From an uncultured Ruminococcus sp. (lineage in GTDB: Bacteria > Bacillota > Clostridia > Lachnospirales > Lachnospiraceae): a stretch of 14,945 nt of DNA. Shown here piece by piece: positions 6,760 through 14,926 of this stretch; within the stretch, counting starts at the first letter, position 1, and each line of letters opens with the position of its first letter. Under the pieces are notes generated by a model, which made no database searches, had not been told where the DNA came from, and worked only from the letters and a program-made list of their open reading frames with translations. Location of the stretch: contig UQVC01000043.1 of the NCBI GenBank assembly GCA_900544395.1, positions 1-14,945 on the forward strand. The letters are read 5' to 3'. The position numbers were made by a program, and so were the translations under genes.

Positions 6760-8592
6760 ATGAGCAGACTGGAACTATCCACTCCAACAAAGGCACAGCT
6801 TGTCGTCGAGGGATTATACAAAGATCTGGAACGTCGTATCGAATCCAGCCCGCCCGGCCTGTGCCCGGTTGACTTATCCCGCGCATTTCTGGATCTGTGT
6901 CATGCGCAGACCTGCGGAAAATGTGTACCATGCCGGATCGGACTTGGACAGCTGAGCCATTTTATCACCGATGTCCTGGACGGACATGCGACACTGGAAA
7001 CTCTGGATGTCATGGAAGAACTGGCACGTTCGATCATGGACTCCGCAGACTGTGCCATCGGATACGAAGCCGCACACATGGTCTACAAAGGACTGATCGG
7101 CTATCGGGAAGATTACGAAGAACATATCCGCCAGGGACGCTGTACCTGCACCTATCATCAGCCGGTCCCCTGTGTATCACTCTGTCCTGCCGAGGTGGAT
7201 ATTCCGGGATATATCGCACTGGTCGGAGAAGGACGGTATGCAGATGCGATTCGCCTGATCCGCAAAGACAACCCATTTCCGACTTCCTGCGGTTTTATCT
7301 GCGAGCATCCATGTGAAGCCAGATGCCGCCGCAATATGGTAGATGATAAGATCAACATCCGGGGATTAAAACGGGTGGCTTCCGATTTTGCAGGAAAAGT
7401 TCCGCCTCCGCCATGTGCAAAATCTACCGGAAAACGGGTAGCCATCGTAGGAGGCGGTCCCTGCGGTCTGAGCAGCGCCTACTATCTGCAGCTTATGGGA
7501 CATCAGACCACGGTTTATGAGATGCTCCCTCAGCTTGGCGGCATGCTCCGTTATGGTATTCCGAATTACCGGCTGCCAAAGGAAGAACTGGATCACGATA
7601 TCCAGGCGATTCTGGATACTGGTGTGGAAGTCCGGTACAACGAACGGATCGGCGATCAGATCACCATCCAGCAGCTCCGGGACGAATACGATGCCGTTCT
7701 GATCTCCATTGGTGCAAGTACCGATAAGAAAATGGGAATCGAAGGCGAACAGGCAGAAGGTGTCGTTTCTGCCGTACATTTTCTGCGGGAAGTCGGACTT
7801 GGAAACAGGCCGGACTTAACCGGACAGGAAGTGGCCGTGATCGGAGGCGGAAATGTTTCCATGGATGCAGTCCGCACAGCGATTCGTCTTGGGGCTAAAA
7901 AGGTCAGCATCGTATACCGGCGCCGGATCGCCGACATGACTGCCCTTCCCGAAGAAATCGAAGGAGCCATTGCAGAAGGTGTGGAAGTCCAGGTCTTAAA
8001 AGCGCCTTCCCGGATCGAGACAGATGCAAGCGGTCATCTTCAGGGACTGTATGTCACCCCGCAGATGGTCAGCAAGATCAAAGACGGTCGTGCCAGCATC
8101 CGGCCAACCGGAGAAGACGATCTTTTCATCCCCTGCACGACTCTGATCGTTGCCATCGGACAGGATATTGAATCCAGACATTTCGAACAGGCTGGTTTTT
8201 CCGTCATGCGGGGACGTCTGATGTCTGAAAAAAATGCCGGTTTTGAAAACATTCCCGGCGTGTTTACCGGCGGTGACTGTGCTACCGGACCTTCTTCTGT
8301 GATCCGTGCCATTGCAGCCGCCAAAGTCATTGCGGCCAACATTGACGAATATCTGGGATATCATCATGAGATCACCTCTGGTGTGGAAATTCCAAAACCT
8401 CGTCTGGATGACCGCACCCCTTGCGGAAGAGTCAATATGACAGAACGGGAAGTCTGTGAACGGATCCACGATTTTGAAGGTGTGGAAAACTGTATGACCG
8501 AACAGGAAGCCAAACAGGAAGCAGACCGCTGTCTGCGCTGTGATCATTTCGGATTCGGAGTCTTTAAAGGAGGTCGCAATACAATATGGTAA
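6760..8592 (+). CDS. NuoF-like [4Fe-4S] / GltD-like FAD oxidoreductase, partner of the [FeFe] hydrogenase
   Basis: A 610-residue modular flavoprotein. Residues about 40-110 match the C-terminal [4Fe-4S] domain of NuoF/HydB: TCGKCVPCR with C52, C55, C58 and a fourth ligand C98. The NuoF FMN/NADH-binding part is absent. Residues about 125-200 form a GltD-type double-cluster domain (C128, C130, C138, C142, C177, C181, C185, C189). Next come an FAD Rossmann motif VAIVGGGPCGLSSA (227-240), an NAD(P)H motif AVIGGGNVSMDA (359-370) and the C-terminal FAD segment GGDCATGPSSVIRA. The tail has a further CLRC pair (591-594). It probably passes electrons between NAD(P)H and the hydrogenase encoded next, whose gene it overlaps by 7 bases. 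This pairing resembles what is described as group A2 (glutamate-synthase-linked) [FeFe] hydrogenases. Direction and cofactor preference are inference; bifurcation is possible but not shown. Confidence 0.88.
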   Translation: MSRLELSTPTKAQLVVEGLYKDLERRIESSPPGLCPVDLSRAFLDLCHAQTCGKCVPCRIGLGQLSHFITDVLDGHATLETLDVMEELARSIMDSADCAIGYEAAHMVYKGLIGYREDYEEHIRQGRCTCTYHQPVPCVSLCPAEVDIPGYIALVGEGRYADAIRLIRKDNPFPTSCGFICEHPCEARCRRNMVDDKINIRGLKRVASDFAGKVPPPPCAKSTGKRVAIVGGGPCGLSSAYYLQLMGHQTTVYEMLPQLGGMLRYGIPNYRLPKEELDHDIQAILDTGVEVRYNERIGDQITIQQLRDEYDAVLISIGASTDKKMGIEGEQAEGVVSAVHFLREVGLGNRPDLTGQEVAVIGGGNVSMDAVRTAIRLGAKKVSIVYRRRIADMTALPEEIEGAIAEGVEVQVLKAPSRIETDASGHLQGLYVTPQMVSKIKDGRASIRPTGEDDLFIPCTTLIVAIGQDIESRHFEQAGFSVMRGRLMSEKNAGFENIPGVFTGGDCATGPSSVIRAIAAAKVIAANIDEYLGYHHEITSGVEIPKPRLDDRTPCGRVNMTEREVCERIHDFEGVENCMTEQEAKQEADRCLRCDHFGFGVFKGGRNTIW

Positions 8593-10328
8593 CTCTTACG
8601 ATCGATCAGAAAACCATCCAGGCCGCGGAAGGAACCACCATTCTGGAAGCAGCCGAGCAAAACGGAATCCCAATTCCAAGACTTTGCTATTTAAAAGAAA
8701 TCAATGAAATCGGCGCATGCCGTATCTGTGCCGTGGAAGTCGAAGGCAAAGAAAAACTGATCACTTCCTGCAATAATCTGGTGGAAGAAGGCATGGTGAT
8801 CTACACCAACAGTCCAAAAGCCCGCAGAAACCGGCGCAACATGATCGAGCTGATCTTATCCCAGCACGATTGCCGCTGTGCCTCCTGTGTCCGAAGCGGC
8901 AACTGTTCTCTACAAAAGATCGCCAATGACCTGAATGTGATCGACACCCCGTTCCATCAGGAAATTGAGCGCATCCCATGGAACCAGGATTTTCCATTGA
9001 TCCGTGACTCTGCAAAGTGCATCAAATGTATGCGCTGCATCCAGATCTGCGACAAAATCCAAAGTCTGAATGTCTGGGATGTGGAAAGTACCGGTTCACG
9101 CACCACTGTCCATGTATCCAAAAACCGGAAGATCGAGGAAGCGGACTGTTCCCTTTGCGGACAGTGCATTACACATTGCCCGACCGGAGCGCTCAGAGAG
9201 CGGGATGATACTGCAAAAGCCTGGAGAGCCATTGACAATCCAAAGAAGATCACCGTTGTCCAGGTAGCTCCTGCCGTACGCACCGCATGGGGCGAGTCCC
9301 TTGGTCTCTCCAGAGAAGAAGCCACCATCGGAAAGATCACAGATGCGTTAAAACGTCTGGGCTTTGATTATGTCTTTGACACCTCCTTTTCCGCAGACCT
9401 GACGATCATGGAAGAAGCCCATGAGTTTATTCAGCGTTTTACAGCCGGAGAATGCAAAGAACGCCCGATGTTCACTTCCTGCTGTCCGGGCTGGGTTCGT
9501 TTTCTCAAATCCCAGTATCCGCATCTGGTGAAACAGCTCTCCAGTGCGAAATCACCGCAGCAGATGTTCGGCGCTGTTATGAAGACTTATTTTGCAAACT
9601 CCATCGATGCAGATCCGAATGACATCTGCACAGTTTCTATCATGCCTTGCCTTGCGAAAAAGGGAGAGCAGAACATGGAGCTTTTCTATGAAGAGTACGC
9701 AGGACATGACATTGACATTGTCCTGACAACCAGGGAACTGGATCGTATGATCCGCGCTGCCCATATTGAGCCTTCCACTTTGGAGGATATTCCATGTGAT
9801 GACATCATGCGGGATGCGTCTGGAGCCGGCATGATCTTTGGAGCCACCGGCGGTGTAATGGAAGCCGCACTGAGAACTTCCTACTTTTTGATCACTGGCC
9901 ACAATCCGGACGCCGATGCTTTCCATACTGTCAGACGGACCCAGGAAGATGAATTTACCATGACTGCCGAGATTCCGATTGGTGATCTTGTTGTCAAAAC
10001 AGCCATCGTCAGCGGTCTTGGCAATGCCAGACGTCTCATCGAACGCATTGAACGTGAAGAAGTTCATTATGATTTTGTAGAAGTCATGGCCTGTCCCGGC
10101 GGATGTGTCGGCGGCGGCGGACAGCCGATCCACGACAGCGAAGAACTGGCTCTGACCCGAAGCCGGAACCTTTACTTCCTGGATGCAGCCAACAAGCTGC
10201 GATTCTGCCATGAAAATCCGGATATCCAGAAATTATATCATGATTTTATGGATGCCCCGCTTTCACATAAGGCGCATATGCTTTTACATACCGATCATAC
10301 TGCGTGGGAAATGCCCAAGCGAAAATAA
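8586..10328 (+). CDS. hydA: [FeFe] hydrogenase, CpI-like catalytic subunit
   Basis: Reversible 2H+ + 2e- to H2, cytoplasmic, 580 residues. Domains and ligands follow the clostridial CpI enzyme almost residue for residue. The N-terminal [2Fe-2S] has C34, C45, C48, C62. The His/Cys [4Fe-4S] has H94, C98, C101, C107. Two ferredoxin-type clusters have C145/C148/C151/C155 and C188/C191/C194/C198. The H-cluster L1 motif is TSCCPGW with C299 (proton relay) and C300; L2 is MPCLAKKGE with C355, K358, E361; L3 is MACPGGCVGGGGQP with C503 and C507. A small-subunit-like tail ends HMLLHTDH. No key residue is missing, so the enzyme should be active if HydEFG maturases, not in this window, exist elsewhere. 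AAAGGAGG lies 12 bases before the ATG, inside the preceding gene, implying coupled synthesis. Confidence 0.97.
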   Translation: MVTLTIDQKTIQAAEGTTILEAAEQNGIPIPRLCYLKEINEIGACRICAVEVEGKEKLITSCNNLVEEGMVIYTNSPKARRNRRNMIELILSQHDCRCASCVRSGNCSLQKIANDLNVIDTPFHQEIERIPWNQDFPLIRDSAKCIKCMRCIQICDKIQSLNVWDVESTGSRTTVHVSKNRKIEEADCSLCGQCITHCPTGALRERDDTAKAWRAIDNPKKITVVQVAPAVRTAWGESLGLSREEATIGKITDALKRLGFDYVFDTSFSADLTIMEEAHEFIQRFTAGECKERPMFTSCCPGWVRFLKSQYPHLVKQLSSAKSPQQMFGAVMKTYFANSIDADPNDICTVSIMPCLAKKGEQNMELFYEEYAGHDIDIVLTTRELDRMIRAAHIEPSTLEDIPCDDIMRDASGAGMIFGATGGVMEAALRTSYFLITGHNPDADAFHTVRRTQEDEFTMTAEIPIGDLVVKTAIVSGLGNARRLIERIEREEVHYDFVEVMACPGGCVGGGGQPIHDSEELALTRSRNLYFLDAANKLRFCHENPDIQKLYHDFMDAPLSHKAHMLLHTDHTAWEMPKRK

Positions 10329-10333
10329 CAGAT

Positions 10334-10379
10334 AAAAAAATCGTACCGGAACAGTACATCTGCTTCGGTACGTTTTTTT
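10334..10379. terminator. Bidirectional intrinsic terminator between hydA and the flavodiiron gene
   Basis: CGTACCG (10342-10348) pairs with CGGTACG (10366-10372), extended inward by a G-T wobble and an A-T pair. Seven A precede it and seven T follow it, so it has a T-tract on both strands. It begins 5 bases after the hydA stop and ends 7 bases short of the flavodiiron stop, so it serves both convergent transcripts. Confidence 0.9.
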
Positions 10380-10386
10380 ATTGTCT

Positions 10387-12918
10387 TTACAACTTCAACT
10401 CCTGATACTGCACATGCGCTTCCAATGCCTGTGTCATCTCTGCCATCCGGCTCACATCCCCGATCAGGATCACGCCACAGAGTCGATTATTAAGGAAATA
10501 ATATTTCTGATACTGTTTTTTCCCCATATCTTTGAACTCGATTGTTTTGTATACCAGATTTGGATTCTTTCCATTGTCTCCTGCTGCAAACAACGCCGTG
10601 CGCATTCCGTGGAAACTCAGCGCTGCCGGCACGGTCTGATATTCTGTTTCCTCTCCCGCTGCATTGGCTCCTGCTGTTTTTCCCTGCGCTGATGCCTCCG
10701 GCCAGATTGCGTAATTGAGTCCCTCATACTGTACGCAGTCTCCACATGCATAAATATCTGGTACATTTGTCTCCATTTTAGAATTGACGATCACAGCACG
10801 GTCTACTTCCACTCCTGCTGCTTTTGCCAGCGCTGTATTAGCGCGCACTCCTGCAGAAACGATCACCAATTCTGCCGCAAAGGTTCTTCCATCGGAAAGT
10901 GTCACGCCTGTCACAGACTCTTCCCCATCTACGGATGCAATACTCACTCCTGTGTGGATTGCAACTCCCTGCTGTTCACTGATGTGCTGCAGCATCTCTC
11001 CTGCCGCTTCATCCAGCTGACGTCCCATAAGCTGTGGCGCAGCTTCCAGAACAGTCACCTCACAGCCTGATTTTTTCAGTTCCCAGGCAGCTTCCAATCC
11101 GAGCACTCCACCGCCGATCACAACTGCATGCTCCACATCCGGCAGCATTGCCGCAACTTTTTTTGTATCCTCCAGACGGCGGATCGCAATCACGCCTTCT
11201 TTATCTGCACCAGGGATCGGAGGAATAAAGCACTCTGCTCCCAGCGCATAGATCAGTTTTGTATAAACGAATTTAAGACCGCCTTCCAGTTCGATTTCTT
11301 TGGTTTCCGGATGGATGGCAACCACTTCCATATCCAACACCTGCTGGATATTCTGTTCTTCATACCACGATGCATTCTGCACGGCAATCTGTTCCTCATC
11401 CAGATCTGCCATAATCGATTTTGTCAGCATCGGACGGTTATACGTGCGGTATGGTTCATTGGAGATCATCAGCACAGATGCTGTTTTGTTTCTCTTTCGG
11501 ATCTCTGCCGCCGCATTCCATCCGGCCGTTCCATTTCCGAGGATCACATAAAAATCTTTGGTATCATTGGCAAACTCACTTTCCTGTGCATCTACCGGAA
11601 CAAAATTTTCTTTGCCTACACCGCAGACCGGACACACTTCCAGGGAAGAATCAAAGATTTCTCCGCAGACCAGACATTTGACCAGCTGACGTGCTCCGCT
11701 CTTTTCGGTCTTTTTATTTTCCTTATTCTGCAGGATACATCCGAAATTGTATCCATAATCAAAGGCATCGATCAGATTGTCGTCTCCCGGTTTAAACCGG
11801 ACACGGAATCCGTCCACCACATTCATGCGCAGCTGCTTCAGACGCTCGATAATATGTGGTACCCCTTCTCCGCTCCATCCATAACTTCCAAATGCGCTGG
11901 CCAGTTTTCCGCCATGGGTACCTGCAAAAATAGAAGTCGTCAGATCCCAGATCGGCTTCAATGCTTCCCCCACGATCGTCGGCGTTCCAAACAGGATTCC
12001 ATCTGCAAATCCAAGCTCTTCCAGAACTTTCGCCTGATCTGCCTCCACCATGTCATAGCAGCGTACATCCACATCACCGCTTGCCTGGATTCCTTCCGCG
12101 ATCTTTCCGGCAAGCTGTGCAGTATATCCATAAGCGCTCACATACGGAATGATCACCGTTTTCTTTGGATTTGGGTTCACCACAGTACACCATTCTTCAT
12201 AAGTGTCCAGCATCCAGGAAATCTTGTCATCAATCACCGGTCCGTGTCCGGTACAGATCATACTCAGATCTAACTCCCTCACTCTTTTCAGAGCTTTTGC
12301 CATAAATGGCTTAAATGGTCCGATGATGTTGTCAAAGTAATATTTCGTAGCCCGTACATAATCTTCCCACTCGGTTACCTTGCTCAATAAAATATCGTGG
12401 AATCCATAATGGGAACCAAAAGAATCACAAGTCACCAGGATCTGTTCTTCTTCAATATACGTATACATGGTATCCGGCCAGTGCAAGTTTGGCACGATCA
12501 GAAAACGAAGGGTTTTATTTCCGATTCTCATCGTCTCATTATCTTTCACCGGAATCGCCGTAAATTCTCCATTTACAATCTCTTTTAAAAATCCGATGGC
12601 GCATCCTGTGGCCACGATCTTAAGTCCCGGGTTCAGCTCCAGCAGCCGTTCCACACTTCCCGCATGATCCGGCTCTGTGTGGTTGACTACCAAATAGTCA
12701 ATCTTCCGGATATCTGTGATCTCACTTAATTTTTCCAGATATTCATCAAAAAATTTGGCCTTTGCGGTCTCAAACAGAATGGTCTTATCCCCGGCCTTTA
12801 AAATGTAAGAATTGTAGGTTGTCCCAAATTCTGTATACATGATGATATCAAATACACGCAGCTGATCGTCCACGATCCCTGTCCAGTAAAAATCATCTCT
12901 CAATTGTAATGTCTCCAT
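10387..12918 (-). CDS. Flavodiiron protein fused to rubredoxin and NADH:rubredoxin oxidoreductase
   Basis: An 843-residue soluble NADH:O2 (or NO) reductase in one chain. Residues 1-250 are the metallo-beta-lactamase diiron domain with the full ligand set H80, E82, D84, H146, D165, H225 (HTEPDHAGS and TGHGP). Residues about 253-395 are flavodoxin-like (FMN). Rubredoxin iron ligands are C415/C418 and C429/C432 (CLVC, CPVC). Residues about 455-843 are an FAD/NADH reductase with GNGTAG (461-466), GGGVLG (602-607) and YACGDC (723-728). This architecture corresponds to the 'class F' flavodiiron proteins, of which a Clostridioides difficile member was reported as an NADH:oxygen oxidoreductase. It follows the alcohol dehydrogenase gene after 27 bases, probably co-transcribed. 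The start at 12918 is preferred over the ATG at 12924 because of ribosome binding site spacing. Confidence 0.96.
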   Translation of the reverse strand: METLQLRDDFYWTGIVDDQLRVFDIIMYTEFGTTYNSYILKAGDKTILFETAKAKFFDEYLEKLSEITDIRKIDYLVVNHTEPDHAGSVERLLELNPGLKIVATGCAIGFLKEIVNGEFTAIPVKDNETMRIGNKTLRFLIVPNLHWPDTMYTYIEEEQILVTCDSFGSHYGFHDILLSKVTEWEDYVRATKYYFDNIIGPFKPFMAKALKRVRELDLSMICTGHGPVIDDKISWMLDTYEEWCTVVNPNPKKTVIIPYVSAYGYTAQLAGKIAEGIQASGDVDVRCYDMVEADQAKVLEELGFADGILFGTPTIVGEALKPIWDLTTSIFAGTHGGKLASAFGSYGWSGEGVPHIIERLKQLRMNVVDGFRVRFKPGDDNLIDAFDYGYNFGCILQNKENKKTEKSGARQLVKCLVCGEIFDSSLEVCPVCGVGKENFVPVDAQESEFANDTKDFYVILGNGTAGWNAAAEIRKRNKTASVLMISNEPYRTYNRPMLTKSIMADLDEEQIAVQNASWYEEQNIQQVLDMEVVAIHPETKEIELEGGLKFVYTKLIYALGAECFIPPIPGADKEGVIAIRRLEDTKKVAAMLPDVEHAVVIGGGVLGLEAAWELKKSGCEVTVLEAAPQLMGRQLDEAAGEMLQHISEQQGVAIHTGVSIASVDGEESVTGVTLSDGRTFAAELVIVSAGVRANTALAKAAGVEVDRAVIVNSKMETNVPDIYACGDCVQYEGLNYAIWPEASAQGKTAGANAAGEETEYQTVPAALSFHGMRTALFAAGDNGKNPNLVYKTIEFKDMGKKQYQKYYFLNNRLCGVILIGDVSRMAEMTQALEAHVQYQELKL

Positions 12919-12926
12919 TGTCATCT

Positions 12927-12933
12927 CCTCCTT
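12927..12933 (-). promoter_or_regulatory. Ribosome binding site that decides the flavodiiron start
   Basis: On the minus strand AAGGAGG lies only 2 bases before the ATG at 12924 but 8 bases before the ATG at 12918. The second spacing is normal for bacterial initiation, so the protein most likely begins METLQLRDDF rather than MTMETLQ. Confidence 0.7.
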
Positions 12934-12945
12934 CTTTCGGAACGA

Positions 12946-14103
12946 TTACAGGCACATCTTATAAATAGCTGCCACATCTTCTGCATCCAGCGGAACATAC
13001 GCCTCCAAAAGACCTCCAAAAATCACGGCATGCTCCGCCATCGCCTCAAAATGCTCCTCTGTGATCCCCAGCTCTGTCAGCGTCATCGGAATTCCCAGAT
13101 TTTTCAAAAATGCTTCTGTCGCATCAATTCCTGCATTTGCCGTCTCAAATACATCTTCAGATTCTGCAATCCCCCATACATTTTTTGCATAATCTGCAAA
13201 TTTCCCGACGGTATCTTCATTCAGGATATAACGCATCCAGCGCGGTGTCAGAATCGCAAGTCCCACCCCATGGGTAATGTCATAATAAGCGCTCAGCTCA
13301 TGCTCCATCGGATGACAGCTCCATGCGCAGTCCTTTCCGGTGGAACAGATTCCGTTGATCGCCAGGGATGAAGTCCACATCAGTTCTGCCCTTGCTTCAT
13401 AATTCTCTGGTTCACGCACTGCGATCGGCGCATACTGAATCACCGTCTTTAACAGCCCCTCGCTGATCCGATCCGGAACTGCCGCTTTTCTTGTGTCAAA
13501 ATACACTTCCAGAATGTGGGACATGATATCCGCACTTCCTGCTGCCGTCTGGCTTGCAGGTACGGTAAATGTATTTTCCGGATTTAGTATGGATGCTTTC
13601 GGAAGCAGCAGCGGATTTCCAAATCCCAGCTTTTCTTTGGTCTTTAAATTGGTGATCACACCGCCATTGTCCATCTCACTTCCTGTTGCCGAAAGTGTCA
13701 GCACCGTAACAAGTGGAAGCGCCTTTTCAATCTTATCGGGATGCAAGATCAGATCCCAGGCATCTCCTTCATAATAAGCCGCTGCGGCAATGGCTTTGGA
13801 ACAGTCAAGCGTACTTCCTCCGCCTACTGCAAGGATCACATCAATGTCTTCTTCTCGGCAGATTTCCGCCCCGGCATACACACTCTCGATTCTCGGATTC
13901 GGCTCGATCCCTCCAAGTTCAAACACTTCAAACCCGGACAGCAGTTCTTTCAGCTTGTCATAAAGTCCCGTGCGTTTGATACTTCCTCCGCCGTAAGTCA
14001 GCAGCACTTTTTTCCCATATGGCTGTAAAAGTCCCGGCAGTTGTTCTTCCTGTCCTTTTCCAAATAAAATTCTGGTTCCAACACAAAAATTAAAATTCTC
14101 CAT
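12946..14103 (-). CDS. Iron-type alcohol dehydrogenase (YqhD / butanol dehydrogenase-like)
   Basis: Group III metal-dependent alcohol dehydrogenase, 385 residues, interconverting aldehydes and primary alcohols in the cytoplasm. The nucleotide-binding segments TYGGGSIKRTGLYD (36-49) and GGGSTLDCSKA (94-104) are of the YqhD/BdhA subgroup, in which the GGGS loop is associated with NADPH use. The four metal ligands can be placed at D192, H196, H264 and H278 (SADIMSHILE, SCHPMEHEL, DITHGVGL), 4 and 14 residues apart within the pairs as in the family. Length is normal. GGAAAGGCGG precedes the ATG by about 6 bases. It leads a two-gene transcript with the flavodiiron fusion. The true substrate (butanal, other aldehydes, methylglyoxal-type carbonyls) cannot be told from sequence. 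Confidence 0.93.
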   Translation of the reverse strand: MENFNFCVGTRILFGKGQEEQLPGLLQPYGKKVLLTYGGGSIKRTGLYDKLKELLSGFEVFELGGIEPNPRIESVYAGAEICREEDIDVILAVGGGSTLDCSKAIAAAAYYEGDAWDLILHPDKIEKALPLVTVLTLSATGSEMDNGGVITNLKTKEKLGFGNPLLLPKASILNPENTFTVPASQTAAGSADIMSHILEVYFDTRKAAVPDRISEGLLKTVIQYAPIAVREPENYEARAELMWTSSLAINGICSTGKDCAWSCHPMEHELSAYYDITHGVGLAILTPRWMRYILNEDTVGKFADYAKNVWGIAESEDVFETANAGIDATEAFLKNLGIPMTLTELGITEEHFEAMAEHAVIFGGLLEAYVPLDAEDVAAIYKMCL

Positions 14104-14205
14104 ACCAATCCGCCTTTCCTGTTATCATTCCATTATTTTTATCAGACAATCCCATTTTATCATTGAATGAGGAAAATGTCTTTCTTTTTCCCAAATATTT
14201 CTCAT

Positions 14206-14232
14206 AAAAATAGAGTGGTCAAAAAACCACTC
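14206..14232 (-). terminator. Intrinsic terminator of the ABC-2 membrane protein gene
   Basis: On the minus strand GAGTGGT and ACCACTC form a 7-pair stem (14213-14219 with 14226-14232) with a 6-base loop, followed by TATTTTT. It lies 17 bases after the stop of the gene ending at 14249 and isolates it from the alcohol dehydrogenase gene. The remaining roughly 100 bases up to 14104 hold the upstream region of the dehydrogenase; no confident promoter or operator was found there. Confidence 0.8.
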
Positions 14233-14248
14233 CATCTTGCAATACTAT

Positions 14249-14893
14249 CTAAAATTCCTTTTTCTCCATCACATGCACACTGATCTGATACGAAATCCCC
14301 ATAAAAACAACAAGCACAACCAAACCAATGATTCCAAGTGTACCCGCACCAATCTCTGACACTTTTTCTAAGACAGCAGTTACATCGATAGAGAGCCCTT
14401 TGATCAGCTGGACACCGCCTGCGATCAACAGAAACGCTCCAAGCCCTACTGCTACCACTGCCAGTCTGCCCTTTTCGTTCCCACACTTCAGCTGTACCGG
14501 AAGTGCAACTCCTAAAAGTAGTAATACCAGAACAAATGGGGTCACATAGGACAACATCAGGGACATATCGACTGGTGTCTCTCCGTTTACAACCACATAC
14601 AGCAGACTGCATAACATAGCAAGAATCCAACTTCCGCCACAAAGAAGCAGACCAAACGCATACTTTTCTTTTACATACCCTTTTTTCGATACCGGAAGTG
14701 TAAATAGAAAGGAATATCCTCTGTCAAATTCATCATAACTCAATGTACCCAGGACAACGATACAGCTGTACATGGGCATCAAACTTACAATATAAGTCGG
14801 ACTTTCCATAAAAACAGTAAACACCACACACATAGCCATCAAAACCAGCAATACATTCTTCTGCAGCTTCAAAATACAAAAATCTTTTACCAA
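14249..14893 (-). CDS. ABC-2 type transporter membrane protein (ABC2_membrane_5-like)
   Basis: A 214-residue, very hydrophobic protein with about six membrane segments (roughly 12-29, 33-50, 80-102, 112-134, 143-163, 184-203). Between segments 2 and 3 it carries SYDEFDRGYSFLFTLPVSKKGYVKEKY (about 52-78), the hallmark of ABC-2 permeases that work with a GntR-regulated ATPase in Firmicutes. The ATPase would be expected upstream, beyond the right edge. The frame opens with TTG; an in-frame TAA lies two codons further up and no clear ribosome binding site stands at normal distance. The start is therefore uncertain, and a 5' end damaged by frameshift is possible. Substrate unknown; relatives are linked to export or peptide-antibiotic resistance. 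Confidence 0.8.
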   Translation of the reverse strand: MVKDFCILKLQKNVLLVLMAMCVVFTVFMESPTYIVSLMPMYSCIVVLGTLSYDEFDRGYSFLFTLPVSKKGYVKEKYAFGLLLCGGSWILAMLCSLLYVVVNGETPVDMSLMLSYVTPFVLVLLLLGVALPVQLKCGNEKGRLAVVAVGLGAFLLIAGGVQLIKGLSIDVTAVLEKVSEIGAGTLGIIGLVVLVVFMGISYQISVHVMEKKEF

Positions 14894-14908
14894 GAGTTAA
14901 TATGTAAA

Positions 14909-14926
14909 GGGTGGTTTCTCCCACCT
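14909..14926 (-). other. Small hairpin upstream of the ABC-2 gene
   Basis: GGTGG (14910-14914) and CCACC (14921-14925) can form a 5-pair stem, with a further G-T wobble, around a 6-base loop. Read on the minus strand the loop carries part of a GGGAG purine run, the only SD-like sequence before the TTG start, but 20-30 bases too far upstream in linear sequence. It might be a weak terminator of the upstream gene or a translation-control hairpin. No T-tract of note follows on either strand. Confidence 0.3.

Noticed and set aside
7996..8547. Minus-strand open frame (183 codons) over the GltD-like gene
   Set aside because: Antisense shadow; the plus strand has clear FAD-binding motifs there.
9552..10211. 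Minus-strand open frame (219 codons) over hydA
   Set aside because: Antisense shadow of the H-cluster region of hydA, with no family resemblance and no start signal.
11128..12273. Long plus-strand open frame (381 codons) inside the flavodiiron gene
   Set aside because: It is antisense to a gene with complete domain motifs. Its translation is rich in Cys, His, Arg and Phe with no recognisable motif and no ribosome binding site, as expected of a shadow frame.
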